This document shows, piece by piece, positions 9,197-16,198 of a stretch of DNA of 64,000 nt. Origin of the DNA: Mesorhizobium sp. WSM4904 (GTDB taxonomy: Bacteria; Pseudomonadota; Alphaproteobacteria; Rhizobiales; Rhizobiaceae); NCBI RefSeq assembly GCF_029674545.1, contig NZ_CP121354.1:3853001-3917000 (forward strand), given 5' to 3'. Within the stretch, counting starts at the first letter, position 1. Each line of letters begins with the position of its first letter. Below the pieces are notes generated by a model. It saw only the letters and a program-made list of their open reading frames with translations, had not been told where the DNA came from and made no database searches. Position numbers and translations under genes: made by a program.

Positions 9197-10489
9197 TCAG
9201 TTCCCGGTTGCGCCAGACGCTGGTTGCTTGGCGGCGCCGGCAGCCTTGCCGCCAGCCGGTTCCGCCGTGGCAGAGGTCTGCTGGCGATCCTTGATCTCGC
9301 CGGTCGCCTCGTCGATCGTCACCTCGACCGGCGTCGCGTCGCCACCTGCGCGCACCAGCTGCACGCCTTCAACGATGACGCGGTCGCCGTCGCCGACGCC
9401 GGAGTCCACTAGCCAGTTGTCGCCGACGCTGTTGCGCACGCTGAGAGCACGCGACTCGACCTTGCCCTGGGCATTGACCACCATGGCCGTCGCCTGACCT
9501 TTCGGGTCGCGGGTGACGGCGCGCTGCGGCACCAGGAAGCTGTTCTGCGCCACACCTTCCTCGACGATGGCGCGTACATACATGCCTGGCAGCAGCAGGC
9601 GGTCGGGATTGGGGAACTGGGCTCTGAGCGCGAAAGTGCCGGTGGATTGGTCGACATTGGCGCCGGCGAATTCCAGCTTGCCGGTCCGCGAGTAGATGGT
9701 GCCGTTGTCGAGCTTGAGCTTCACGCTGACGTTGGGCCCGCTGACCTTAAGCCGGCCTTCGTTGATCGCCTGGCGCAGGTTGAGCAGATTGGTGCTGGAC
9801 TGCGTGACATCGACATTGATCGGGTCGAGCGCGCGAATGGTGGTCAGCACCGTCTCCTGATTGGCGGTGACCAGCGCTCCCGGCGTGAGCGTGGATTTGT
9901 CGATCCGGCCGGCGATCGGCGCGGTGATCGAGGTGCGGTTGAGGCTGATGCGCGCCGTCTCGACGCTCGCCTTGGCCGATGCAACGTCGGCCTGGGCCTG
10001 CGCCAGCGTCGCGGCGGCATCGTCAAAATCCTGCTTCGAGACGACGTTCTGCTTCAGCAGTCCGGAATAGCGGTCGAACTTGGCCTGGGCGGTGGGGAGC
10101 GCCGCTTCGGCCTTCTGCCGGGCGGCGACGGCGCTGTCATAGGCTGCCTGGTAGCTCGCCGGATCGATAAGGTAGAGCGGCTGTCCCGGCACCACCTCGG
10201 CGCCTTCCTGGAACAGGCGCTGCTGGATGATGCCGTCGACCTGCGGGCGTACCTCGGCGATGAGTGAGGCCGCCGTGCGGCCGGGCAGTTCGGCGGTGAT
10301 CGCGACCGACTGCGGATGCAAGGTGACAACGCCGACCTCGGGCCGGCCGACGCCGCCCATGCCCGCAGGAACCTCGCTCTTTTCCTGCGAACAGGCCGCC
10401 AGAAAGAGTACCGCACACAGCATTCCTGCCCAGGGAGAGAGGCGACGTGGCCTCGTCGGCAAAAGAGAATGACTAGGCTGGATATGCAT
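9197..10489 (-). CDS. RND efflux periplasmic adaptor lipoprotein
   Basis: This 430-residue membrane fusion protein links the inner membrane pump to the outer membrane channel. It begins with a lipoprotein signal (lipobox LFLAAC near residue 33). Then come the biotinyl-lipoyl and alpha-hairpin regions ([44 protein letters not shown]) and the barrel region with [13 protein letters not shown]. The C-terminal membrane-proximal region includes [22 protein letters not shown]. The ATG at 10489 is chosen because it gives a compact signal peptide; a GTG-free upstream ATG at 10531 is possible. The start overlaps a 41-codon frame upstream, suggesting translational coupling. Confidence 0.93.
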   Translation of the reverse strand: MHIQPSHSLLPTRPRRLSPWAGMLCAVLFLAACSQEKSEVPAGMGGVGRPEVGVVTLHPQSVAITAELPGRTAASLIAEVRPQVDGIIQQRLFQEGAEVVPGQPLYLIDPASYQAAYDSAVAARQKAEAALPTAQAKFDRYSGLLKQNVVSKQDFDDAAATLAQAQADVASAKASVETARISLNRTSITAPIAGRIDKSTLTPGALVTANQETVLTTIRALDPINVDVTQSSTNLLNLRQAINEGRLKVSGPNVSVKLKLDNGTIYSRTGKLEFAGANVDQSTGTFALRAQFPNPDRLLLPGMYVRAIVEEGVAQNSFLVPQRAVTRDPKGQATAMVVNAQGKVESRALSVRNSVGDNWLVDSGVGDGDRVIVEGVQLVRAGGDATPVEVTIDEATGEIKDRQQTSATAEPAGGKAAGAAKQPASGATGN

Positions 10490-10598
10490 CGGCTGGATCT
10501 TTCGCTGAAGTTGCAGTCGTCGCCTGACCATCGCCGACGCCGGCCGCGACCAGCACGGCGAAGAGGAGAAGATGCCTTTTACGCAATTTTCTGGTCAT
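10473..10598 (-). CDS. Possible leader peptide upstream of the RND operon
   Basis: A 41-codon open frame, too short for routine gene calling, starts at ATG 10598 and ends inside the adaptor gene, overlapping its start by 17 bases. The peptide has a basic N-terminus (MTRKLRKRH), a hydrophobic core (LLLFAVLVAAGVG) and a polar tail, like a secretion signal. No strong ribosome site precedes it. It could be a coupled leader peptide, a tiny membrane protein, or chance. Confidence 0.3.
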   Translation of the reverse strand: MTRKLRKRHLLLFAVLVAAGVGDGQATTATSAKDPADAYPA

Positions 10599-10785
10599 GA
10601 TTTTCGGTGCTTGAAGACGACATCGGAAGCGACAGGCGGTAAGCGGCGAAGCTCAGCCGGATCGCCCCTTTTAGCGCCTGCTTCGACAGGATCCGTTGCC
10701 TGGCACCGGCGCTGGAGCGGATCGGCAAGGGCGAGCCCAGCGAGGTAAGCAGCCGCAGCATCATCAGGGCTTCCCACATCATCAT
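10579..10785 (-). CDS. Doubtful small ORF in the RND operon leader
   Basis: A 68-codon frame begins at one of three consecutive ATG codons (10785, 10782 or 10779) after a GGAGCGC sequence. It runs 20 bases into the 41-codon frame at 10473-10598. The protein (MMMWEALMMLRLL then a Ser-rich tail) resembles nothing I know. It is listed because it fills an otherwise empty 290-base leader and forms a chain of overlapping frames into the pump operon. Confidence 0.22.
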   Translation of the reverse strand: MMMWEALMMLRLLTSLGSPLPIRSSAGARQRILSKQALKGAIRLSFAAYRLSLPMSSSSTENHDQKIA

Positions 10786-10888
10786 GCGCTCCACGCTTGA
10801 CGGCGGTCGCGCGGACGCGTCCGCCAATTCGCAAAAGAACCGGCCGGCCCGTGAACGGGTGGATCAGCGGACCGGCCGGTGCAGACGG

Positions 10889-11572
10889 TCAGAGTTGCTC
10901 GCCATTCCGGGGTAGGGGTGGCTGAAGCTGTCCGTGCGGACCTCCAGGGCCGGCTGCGTCGTCCGACGGATTGCCCCATGGACCGGGGGGCGGGCCGTGC
11001 GGCCGATCCGCCGAAGCGAGGATTTCGAGCTGTTCGGGCGTCAGCTTGGTGCGCAGCACGGCGATCGCATCCTTCAGCTTGGCGGCCGAAGCCGCGCGCT
11101 TGGTGACTTCGTCGGCCAGTCGCTCCTGGAAGGCGAAGGGATCGCGTTGCCCCTGGTCGGGACCGCCGGGCGTGGGCGGCCCGCCTGCTTCAGAGCCACT
11201 GCGAGCGCCGGGGCCATGGTCGAACCGCGGCGGCGCGAGCACCGCCTGCAGCGCGCTGGTATAGTCGCGCCAGGCATCGAGCTGCTCGGTGCGGATGCCG
11301 ATGCGGGTCTCGAGCGCCGAAAGCCGCGCGGCAAGCATTTCCGGCGGCGGCGGTCCCATGCGGCGGAAGCCTTCCGGCCCCTGCGGCATCGGTTCGTGCC
11401 GCATCGGCCCGTGCGGGCCGGGCCAGGGCATCGGGCCCGGGCCCGCATCATCCTGCCGGCCGATCGCCGGCGGTTCGTCACCAGGCGCCGCGGCAGGGTC
11501 GGGCTGGGCGGCCAGCACGGGATGGATGGCCGCGACCGAGAACAGGCCGAGCGCCAAAAGTCTGCTTCGCAT
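10889..11572 (-). CDS. Spy/CpxP-like LTXXQ periplasmic protein
   Basis: This 227-residue secreted protein has an N-terminal signal peptide (MRSRLLALGLFSVAAIHPVLA). A Pro/Gly-rich linker follows, then a helical core with two LTXXQ-like features (IGIRTEQLDAWRDYTSAL and RTKLTPEQLEILASADRP). That pattern marks the Spy/CpxP family of periplasmic chaperones and stress sensors. A Pro/Gly-rich tail ends the protein. The ATG at 11572 has an AAGGA site; the open frame further upstream lacks one. It is divergent from an OmpR-type two-component system and lies upstream of an RND operon on the same strand, an arrangement recalling cpxP beside cpxRA. Confidence 0.8.
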   Translation of the reverse strand: MRSRLLALGLFSVAAIHPVLAAQPDPAAAPGDEPPAIGRQDDAGPGPMPWPGPHGPMRHEPMPQGPEGFRRMGPPPPEMLAARLSALETRIGIRTEQLDAWRDYTSALQAVLAPPRFDHGPGARSGSEAGGPPTPGGPDQGQRDPFAFQERLADEVTKRAASAAKLKDAIAVLRTKLTPEQLEILASADRPHGPPPGPWGNPSDDAAGPGGPHGQLQPPLPRNGEQL

Positions 11573-11654
11573 GACGTGATCCTTTCCTGCATGCTTCGGA
11601 TGGCGGGAGGATAGGAAGCGTCTTTTGCCGTTTTGCTTCGGCGCGTTGCCGAAG

Positions 11655-11712
11655 GTTTCCAGAAAAGGGAGATTTGTTTCTGAATGTTTCCGGAGCCTTC
11701 CCGGAAACATTC
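11655..11712. promoter_or_regulatory. Putative response-regulator operator with phased GTTTC repeats
   Basis: In the divergent intergenic region, GTTTC occurs at 11655, 11676 and 11686, spaced 21 and 10 bases, that is two turns and one turn of the helix. A perfect 12-base inverted repeat (GAATGTTTCCGG at 11682-11693, CCGGAAACATTC at 11701-11712) overlaps the last copy. OmpR/PhoB regulators bind direct repeats with 10-11 base phasing, so this is a good candidate site for the adjacent regulator. Confidence 0.55.
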
Positions 11713-11787
11713 GGTTGCAAATTTCCATGCCGCTCTTTCGGCCGCTCTTCCTATAATCGGTGGCGAACAAGGTGAGATGGGCTGGGA

Positions 11788-12513
11788 ATGCAGGCACAAC
11801 CCCACATCCTCGTCGTCGATGACGACCGCGAGATCAGGACGCTGCTCGGACGCTATCTCGACGGGCAGGGTTTTCGCGTCTCGGTGGCGGCCGACCGGCG
11901 CGAGTGCGAGCAGAAGCTCGGCTCAGGCCAGTTCGACCTCATCGTGCTCGACGTCATGCTGCCCGACGGGTCGGGTCTCGACATCTGCCGCGCCTTGCGC
12001 GACCGCAAGCCGCATATCCCGGTCATTCTGCTGACCGCGCTGAAGGAGGATGTGGACCGCATCATCGGGCTGGAGCTCGGCGCCGACGACTATCTCGGCA
12101 AGCCGTTCAACCCGCGCGAGCTTTCAGCCCGCATCCGCGCGGTGCTCAGGCGCTCGGCGCCAGAGGAAGCCGCTCCGCCCAAGGTTCGCGTCTACCGTTT
12201 CGCCGGTTACAGGCTTGAGCCGGACACGCGCAAGGTGATCGACGCCGAAGGTGCCGCGATCGACCTTACCGGCGCCGAGTTCGACCTGCTGCAGGTCTTT
12301 CTCGACCGGCCGGGGCGGCTCCTGTCGCGCGACCAGCTCCTCGACCTGACGCAAGGGCGCGAGCGCGAGCCGCTCGACCGTTCCGTCGACGTGCTGATGA
12401 GCCGGCTGCGCCGGAAGTTTGCCGAAGCGGGCGAGGAGAACCTGTTCAAGACGGTACGTAATGGCGGCTACCAGCTCACCGCCCGCGTCGAGACGGCGGA
12501 GACCGAGGCATGA
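11788..12513 (+). CDS. OmpR-family response regulator
   Basis: This 241-residue DNA-binding response regulator has a receiver domain at about 1-120, with acidic pocket DDD near residue 11, phosphoacceptor D55 (LIVLDVMLPDGSG), Thr in LLTALK and the conserved K105 (DYLGKPFNPREL). A winged-helix domain of the OmpR type occupies about 135-235 (GAEFDLLQVFLDRPGRLLSR, LDRSVDVLMSRLRRK, TVRNGGYQLTA). It overlaps the histidine kinase gene by four bases (ATGA), so the two are co-translated. Helically phased repeats in its own promoter region suggest autoregulation and control of the divergent Spy-like gene. Confidence 0.95.
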   Translation: MQAQPHILVVDDDREIRTLLGRYLDGQGFRVSVAADRRECEQKLGSGQFDLIVLDVMLPDGSGLDICRALRDRKPHIPVILLTALKEDVDRIIGLELGADDYLGKPFNPRELSARIRAVLRRSAPEEAAPPKVRVYRFAGYRLEPDTRKVIDAEGAAIDLTGAEFDLLQVFLDRPGRLLSRDQLLDLTQGREREPLDRSVDVLMSRLRRKFAEAGEENLFKTVRNGGYQLTARVETAETEA

Positions 12514-13757
12514 CCTCGCTGCGCCGGCGGCTGATCATCCTTCTGGTCGTTTCGATCCTGGGCGTGGTCGGGCTCGCCACCTTCGTCGCGGTGAAGGTGC
12601 TCGGCGGGCCGTCGCCGGAACTGATCATGGGCCCGCTCGCCCACCAGATCCAGTACATGGTGCAACTGGCTCCCGCCCACGCGCCGAATTCAAGCGATGC
12701 ACCCGTCATCGTGCAGGATCGCCCGGCCGACGGCTTCGAGGACCGCAAGCACACAAGGGTGTTGAACGAGATCCTGCGCCACAACGGCCTCGATGTTTCG
12801 GCCGTGGTCAGCCGCAATGCCGACAGGCCGGGAATGGTCGCTTCGGTCGAGCTGCCCGACCATCGCTGGATGATCGTCGATGTCCCCGATTTCGGTCCGC
12901 CGCGCGATGTCTGGTACGGGCTGGCGGGCTGGATGGTGCTGATCGTGCTCGGCGCCACGCCGGTGTCGATCTACTTCACCGGCGTGCTGGTGCGGCCGCT
13001 GGAAATGCTTGAGGCCGCCGTCAGCAAAATCGGTTCGGACGGGGTGCTGGCGACGGTTCCTGAAGAGGGGTCGGCCGAAGTCAGGGCCACCGCGCATGCG
13101 CTCAACCAGCTTTCGGCAAGGCTCGAGGCGGCGATGGAAAGCCGCATGCGCCTGGTCGCGGCCGCCGGCCATGACCTCAGGACGCCGATGACCAGGATGC
13201 GGCTCCGCGCCGAGTTCCTCGACGAGGATCGCGAGAAGTGGCTGAGCGATCTCGACGAGCTCGACCGCATCGCCGACAGCGCGATCCGCCTGGTGCGCGA
13301 GGAGGTCAACAAGGATGCGGTAGAACCGGTGGAGCTCGACGGACTGGTCCGAGATATCGAGACCGAGATGGCGGCGCTCGGCCAAGCGGTGACGATCGAC
13401 CATCTCGATCATGTGTCCGTCAAGGCCGGCGCGCTCGGCCTGCGCCGCGCGCTGCGCAACCTGATCGTCAACGCCGCGACGCACGGCAAAAGCTGCACCG
13501 TCTCGCTATCGAGGCAAGGCGGCCGGGCGGTTCTGACCATCGCCGACCGCGGCCCCGGCATCCCGCCAGACCTGTTGAACAAAGCTTTCGAGCCGTTCTT
13601 CCGGGTCGATCCGGCACGCACGCAGTTCATCCCGGGCGCGGGACTGGGGCTGGCGATCGCGAAGGAAATCATCGAGCGCTACGGCGGGACGATCCGTCTG
13701 GAGAATAGGCAGGGCGGGGGACTGGTGCAGACCGTGGTGTTCGCGGCCGTTTCTTAA
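12510..13757 (+). CDS. Sensor histidine kinase
   Basis: This 415-residue transmembrane kinase is the partner of the upstream response regulator. It has an N-terminal membrane helix (about residues 8-30), a periplasmic sensor region of roughly 110 residues, a second helix (GLAGWMVLIVLGATPVSIYF), and a HAMP-like linker. The H-box follows (AAAGHDLRTPMTRMRL, phosphoacceptor His), then the N-box (NLIVNAATHG) and the ATP lid (DRGPGIP, FEPFF, GAGLGLAIAKEI). Topology matches EnvZ/CpxA-type kinases. The ligand is unknown; the neighbouring Spy-like protein suggests that it senses envelope protein stress. Confidence 0.94.
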   Translation: MTSLRRRLIILLVVSILGVVGLATFVAVKVLGGPSPELIMGPLAHQIQYMVQLAPAHAPNSSDAPVIVQDRPADGFEDRKHTRVLNEILRHNGLDVSAVVSRNADRPGMVASVELPDHRWMIVDVPDFGPPRDVWYGLAGWMVLIVLGATPVSIYFTGVLVRPLEMLEAAVSKIGSDGVLATVPEEGSAEVRATAHALNQLSARLEAAMESRMRLVAAAGHDLRTPMTRMRLRAEFLDEDREKWLSDLDELDRIADSAIRLVREEVNKDAVEPVELDGLVRDIETEMAALGQAVTIDHLDHVSVKAGALGLRRALRNLIVNAATHGKSCTVSLSRQGGRAVLTIADRGPGIPPDLLNKAFEPFFRVDPARTQFIPGAGLGLAIAKEIIERYGGTIRLENRQGGGLVQTVVFAAVS

Positions 13758-13782
13758 TGGAATCGACGCTATCGAGGTTGCT

Positions 13783-14034
13783 TTATTTGACTTGTTCAAT
13801 CACCGGGGCCGGCGGCTGGTCAGTTGCCGGAGCCAGCGTGCAGTCTTGCCCCTTGCATTCCTGGACAGGGTTATCCTTTGGGGGCAAGCAATTTTGCCCC
13901 TCGCAGTGTTTTGCCGCCTGTTCTTGCGTTGCATCACCGTTCGACTGGGCAGGCTGATCCTCGGCGCGGAGGGGCTGCAGTCCTGCCAGTACGGTCATGG
14001 CCGCGCACAAGAGCGTTATCCGAAGCAAGTTCAT
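13783..14034 (-). CDS. Small secreted protein with two CxGQxC motifs
   Basis: This 83-residue protein has a signal peptide (MNLLRITLLCAAMTVLAG, predicted cleavage after LRA) and a short mature chain of about 60 residues. The mature part carries two near-identical motifs, CEGQNC and CKGQDC, 15 residues apart, in a Pro/Gln/Asp-rich setting. The spacing suits disulfides or metal binding; I know no family. A GGAGGCGAGA site directly precedes the ATG, which supports translation. It converges on the histidine kinase gene with 25 bases between the stops. Confidence 0.6.
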   Translation of the reverse strand: MNLLRITLLCAAMTVLAGLQPLRAEDQPAQSNGDATQEQAAKHCEGQNCLPPKDNPVQECKGQDCTLAPATDQPPAPVIEQVK

Positions 14035-14188
14035 TCTCGCCTCCACGGCTGAGAGCGGGGATAACTTTACACTCTCGGGTCGAGGCCGACATACCGTCAC
14101 CGGCCAACGAAGTTAACGTCGCGTTTTCGCTCATGCACGATACAGATCTCACGCACGTGGTCGGTTTCATCTTGGCAAGGGAAAGACT

Positions 14189-14263
14189 TGGTACGCCCAA
14201 GGGGAATCGAACCCCTGTTACCGCCGTGAAAGGGCGGTGTCCTAACCGCTAGACGATGGGCGC
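14189..14263 (-). tRNA. tRNA-Glu (UUC)
   Basis: The minus strand folds as a 75-base cloverleaf with acceptor arms GCGCCCA / TGGGCGT, D-arm TCGTCTAGCGGTTAGGACA, anticodon stem CCGCC / GGCGG around CTTTCAC, anticodon TTC, and T-arm AGGGGTTCGATTCCCCT. The terminal CCA is encoded. It closely follows bacterial tRNA-Glu. Confidence 0.96.
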
Positions 14264-14436
14264 GCTCAGACGAAGCGGCTTATAATTGCGTTGTTGGCAA
14301 CCGGCAACCCATGCGCAGCCACATGCGACAACTTTTTTCAAGCGTGGCAAAAAGCACGATTTTGGCCAGTCAGGACACGGTTTGCGGCGCCCGGTTGCTC
14401 GTGCATCCTTGGAGATTGGCTGGAACGTCACTCGAG

Positions 14437-14620
14437 GTCGTCATTCTATGGCGAAGCAAGGAGCGTAGCGACGCGGCGCAGACCATAGAATCCATTCCGT
14501 CACCTAGAAGCGTTGCCGCGGTGCAGAATTCTGCTCGGCTGCATTCTTCGACCAAGGTCACGGAATGGATCCTCGGGTCTTCGCGTCCGCTTCGCTCCCG
14601 CTCCGCCCGTGGATGACGAC
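14437..14620. repeat. Intergenic repeat element bounded by GTCGTCAT inverted ends
   Basis: A 184-base element begins GTCGTCATTCTATGG and ends with ATGACGAC, giving 8-base inverted ends. Internally it has paired blocks (TCTATGG...CCATAGA, ATTCCGT...ACGGAAT) and CGAAGC-rich arms. I recall similar elements between genes in Mesorhizobium and relatives; no second copy is in this window. It has no coding potential. It occupies most of the 440-base gap 14264-14704, where nothing else is seen. Confidence 0.6.
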
Positions 14621-14704
14621 GTTCGGAGCGGCTTCGGTTAATCGCCACGTTTGGCACTGCGAGGTTCGTCGCAACGAAGGCGGCGGGCCGCCGACTGTCG
14701 AGAC

Positions 14705-15976
14705 TCAGCCGTCCTCGCCGCTGCTGGCGCGCCGGCGGCAGCGCCAGTTCCAGTCGCGCTCGGGGCCGACGTCGACGTGGATCGATTCGGTGTGGCAATA
14801 GGTGCCGACGCCGCCGCGGCCGGGCATCGAGCGGACATAGCTCGCCAGCTCCCACTTGGACACGCCAGGCACCTGGATGTCGGCGGCGGCGCAGTACATG
14901 TGGAGCGAGTTCTTGGCGCCGTTGGCGCGGCGGTTGCGGGACGGGTCGCGATAGCCGGAGGTGACGATCATCTTGCGGCCGAAATGGCCCTCGATGGTCT
15001 TCAGCACGCGCACCAGCGACGGCTTCAGGCAGGCGACGTCGACGCTTTCGTTCTGCTTCAAGAGACCGTTGGGCGCGAGCCTCGCCATGCCGGCGGCGGA
15101 CGCCACCTGGTAGGAGCCGCCTTCGTCCTCGTTGAGATCGACGTCGCTCTCGTCGTCGATGCCGGACTTGCGCTTGATCTCGAACAGCGCCGTCTGGCGC
15201 ACGCCAGGCAAGGCATCGGCGCCGGTGATGTGGTTGCTTGGATCGTCTCCGAGGGAAGCGAGCTGCACCGGCTTGTCGCCCGGTGTCGCGGAGGCGAGCG
15301 TCACGATCGGCTTGGCCGGTGGCGGCGTGGTCTTGGCCTGCGCGGCGGGCTGGTCGCTCGAACGCGTGTTGATCAAGGGTGCAGGTGCGGCCGAGGCCGG
15401 GGTGGTGCTGAACAGCGAGGCGAACAGGCCCTTTTTCGGCGCGGCAACCGGCTGCTGCGCCGGGTCACCCGCCGTCACGTAGACGCCGCCATTGTTCATG
15501 ACCGGCGCTGTCTCAGCCTGCGCTTGCGACGCGACCGCGGCGGCATCGCCGGCAGCGACCTTCTCGGCGACGGCTTTCGTCTCGTCAGCTGTCTGCGTCG
15601 GCTGCACCAGCGGTTGCGGCGTATTGCCGGCAATCGAGGTGGCGCCGGCAGGCACGGCGATCGCAGGGAAGGCGGCTCCCGGCCGTATCTCCGGCACATA
15701 GGCGACTTTTTCGGGCAGTGGCTTGTCGCCTTCGCCCATCACGGTCGATGCCGCGTCGGGCGAGGCCGACGCCACTTGCTGCGTCGAATCGGTCGAGGCC
15801 GCGGGCTTGGCGGTGGAAGCCGCGCTCATCTCGGTGGTGGTTGAATTATAGCCGGGAGTGACGACCGACATCGTCGGGTCGCCGGTCGAGGTGCAGGAGG
15901 CCAGAAGCACGGAGAAAAGCGCTGCCACAATGCTGCGGCTTTCCCTTCGTGCAAGACGCCAACCCACTGGTTTCAA
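14705..15976 (-). CDS. M15-type (YcbK-like) peptidase lipoprotein
   Basis: This 423-residue protein has a lipoprotein signal with lipobox VLLASC near residue 28. A long Ala/Thr/Pro-rich, probably disordered region follows (about 30-300), then a C-terminal DUF882/peptidase M15_3 domain of about 115 residues. The zinc-site pattern is visible: His and Asp in SLHMYCAAADIQVPG and His in ESIHVDVG, with the preceding VTSGYRDPSRN. Related proteins cleave or remodel peptidoglycan crosslinks. The basic C-terminus (WNWRCRRRASS) is unusual. The gene stands alone between repeats and phaC. The role in the cell wall is inferred from the domain only. Confidence 0.85.
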   Translation of the reverse strand: MKPVGWRLARRESRSIVAALFSVLLASCTSTGDPTMSVVTPGYNSTTTEMSAASTAKPAASTDSTQQVASASPDAASTVMGEGDKPLPEKVAYVPEIRPGAAFPAIAVPAGATSIAGNTPQPLVQPTQTADETKAVAEKVAAGDAAAVASQAQAETAPVMNNGGVYVTAGDPAQQPVAAPKKGLFASLFSTTPASAAPAPLINTRSSDQPAAQAKTTPPPAKPIVTLASATPGDKPVQLASLGDDPSNHITGADALPGVRQTALFEIKRKSGIDDESDVDLNEDEGGSYQVASAAGMARLAPNGLLKQNESVDVACLKPSLVRVLKTIEGHFGRKMIVTSGYRDPSRNRRANGAKNSLHMYCAAADIQVPGVSKWELASYVRSMPGRGGVGTYCHTESIHVDVGPERDWNWRCRRRASSGEDG

Positions 15977-16198
15977 AATAAAATTCCCCCTCGGTATCCG
16001 GTCCGTTCATCATCGCCGTGGCGCTCCAGTGCCCCTGGCGATGACCTCCTGTTCCCGAACCGGAAACGGGATCTGTGTCGATCTGCAAGCCTCGGATTTC
16101 TTCTGCGTCTGAAGGCGAACTGAGGCTGCGAAAACGATTAACGCCCACCATTTCGCCCTGTTTTGAGGGGCCGTCAACTCACCAGACATTACAGTCCG

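Noticed and set aside
7606..9294. A 562-codon frame opposite the RND pump gene
   Set aside because: It mirrors the real gene, has no recognisable domain, and its translation is His/Gln/Arg-rich.
13786..13798. TTGAC-TTG-TTCAA near the end of the histidine kinase gene, like an FNR box
   Set aside because: The half-sites are five bases apart instead of six, and the location between convergent genes does not suit a promoter.
14264..14436. Possible small RNA or gene downstream of tRNA-Glu
   Set aside because: No open frame with a ribosome site and no recognisable RNA fold; the region borders a repeat element.
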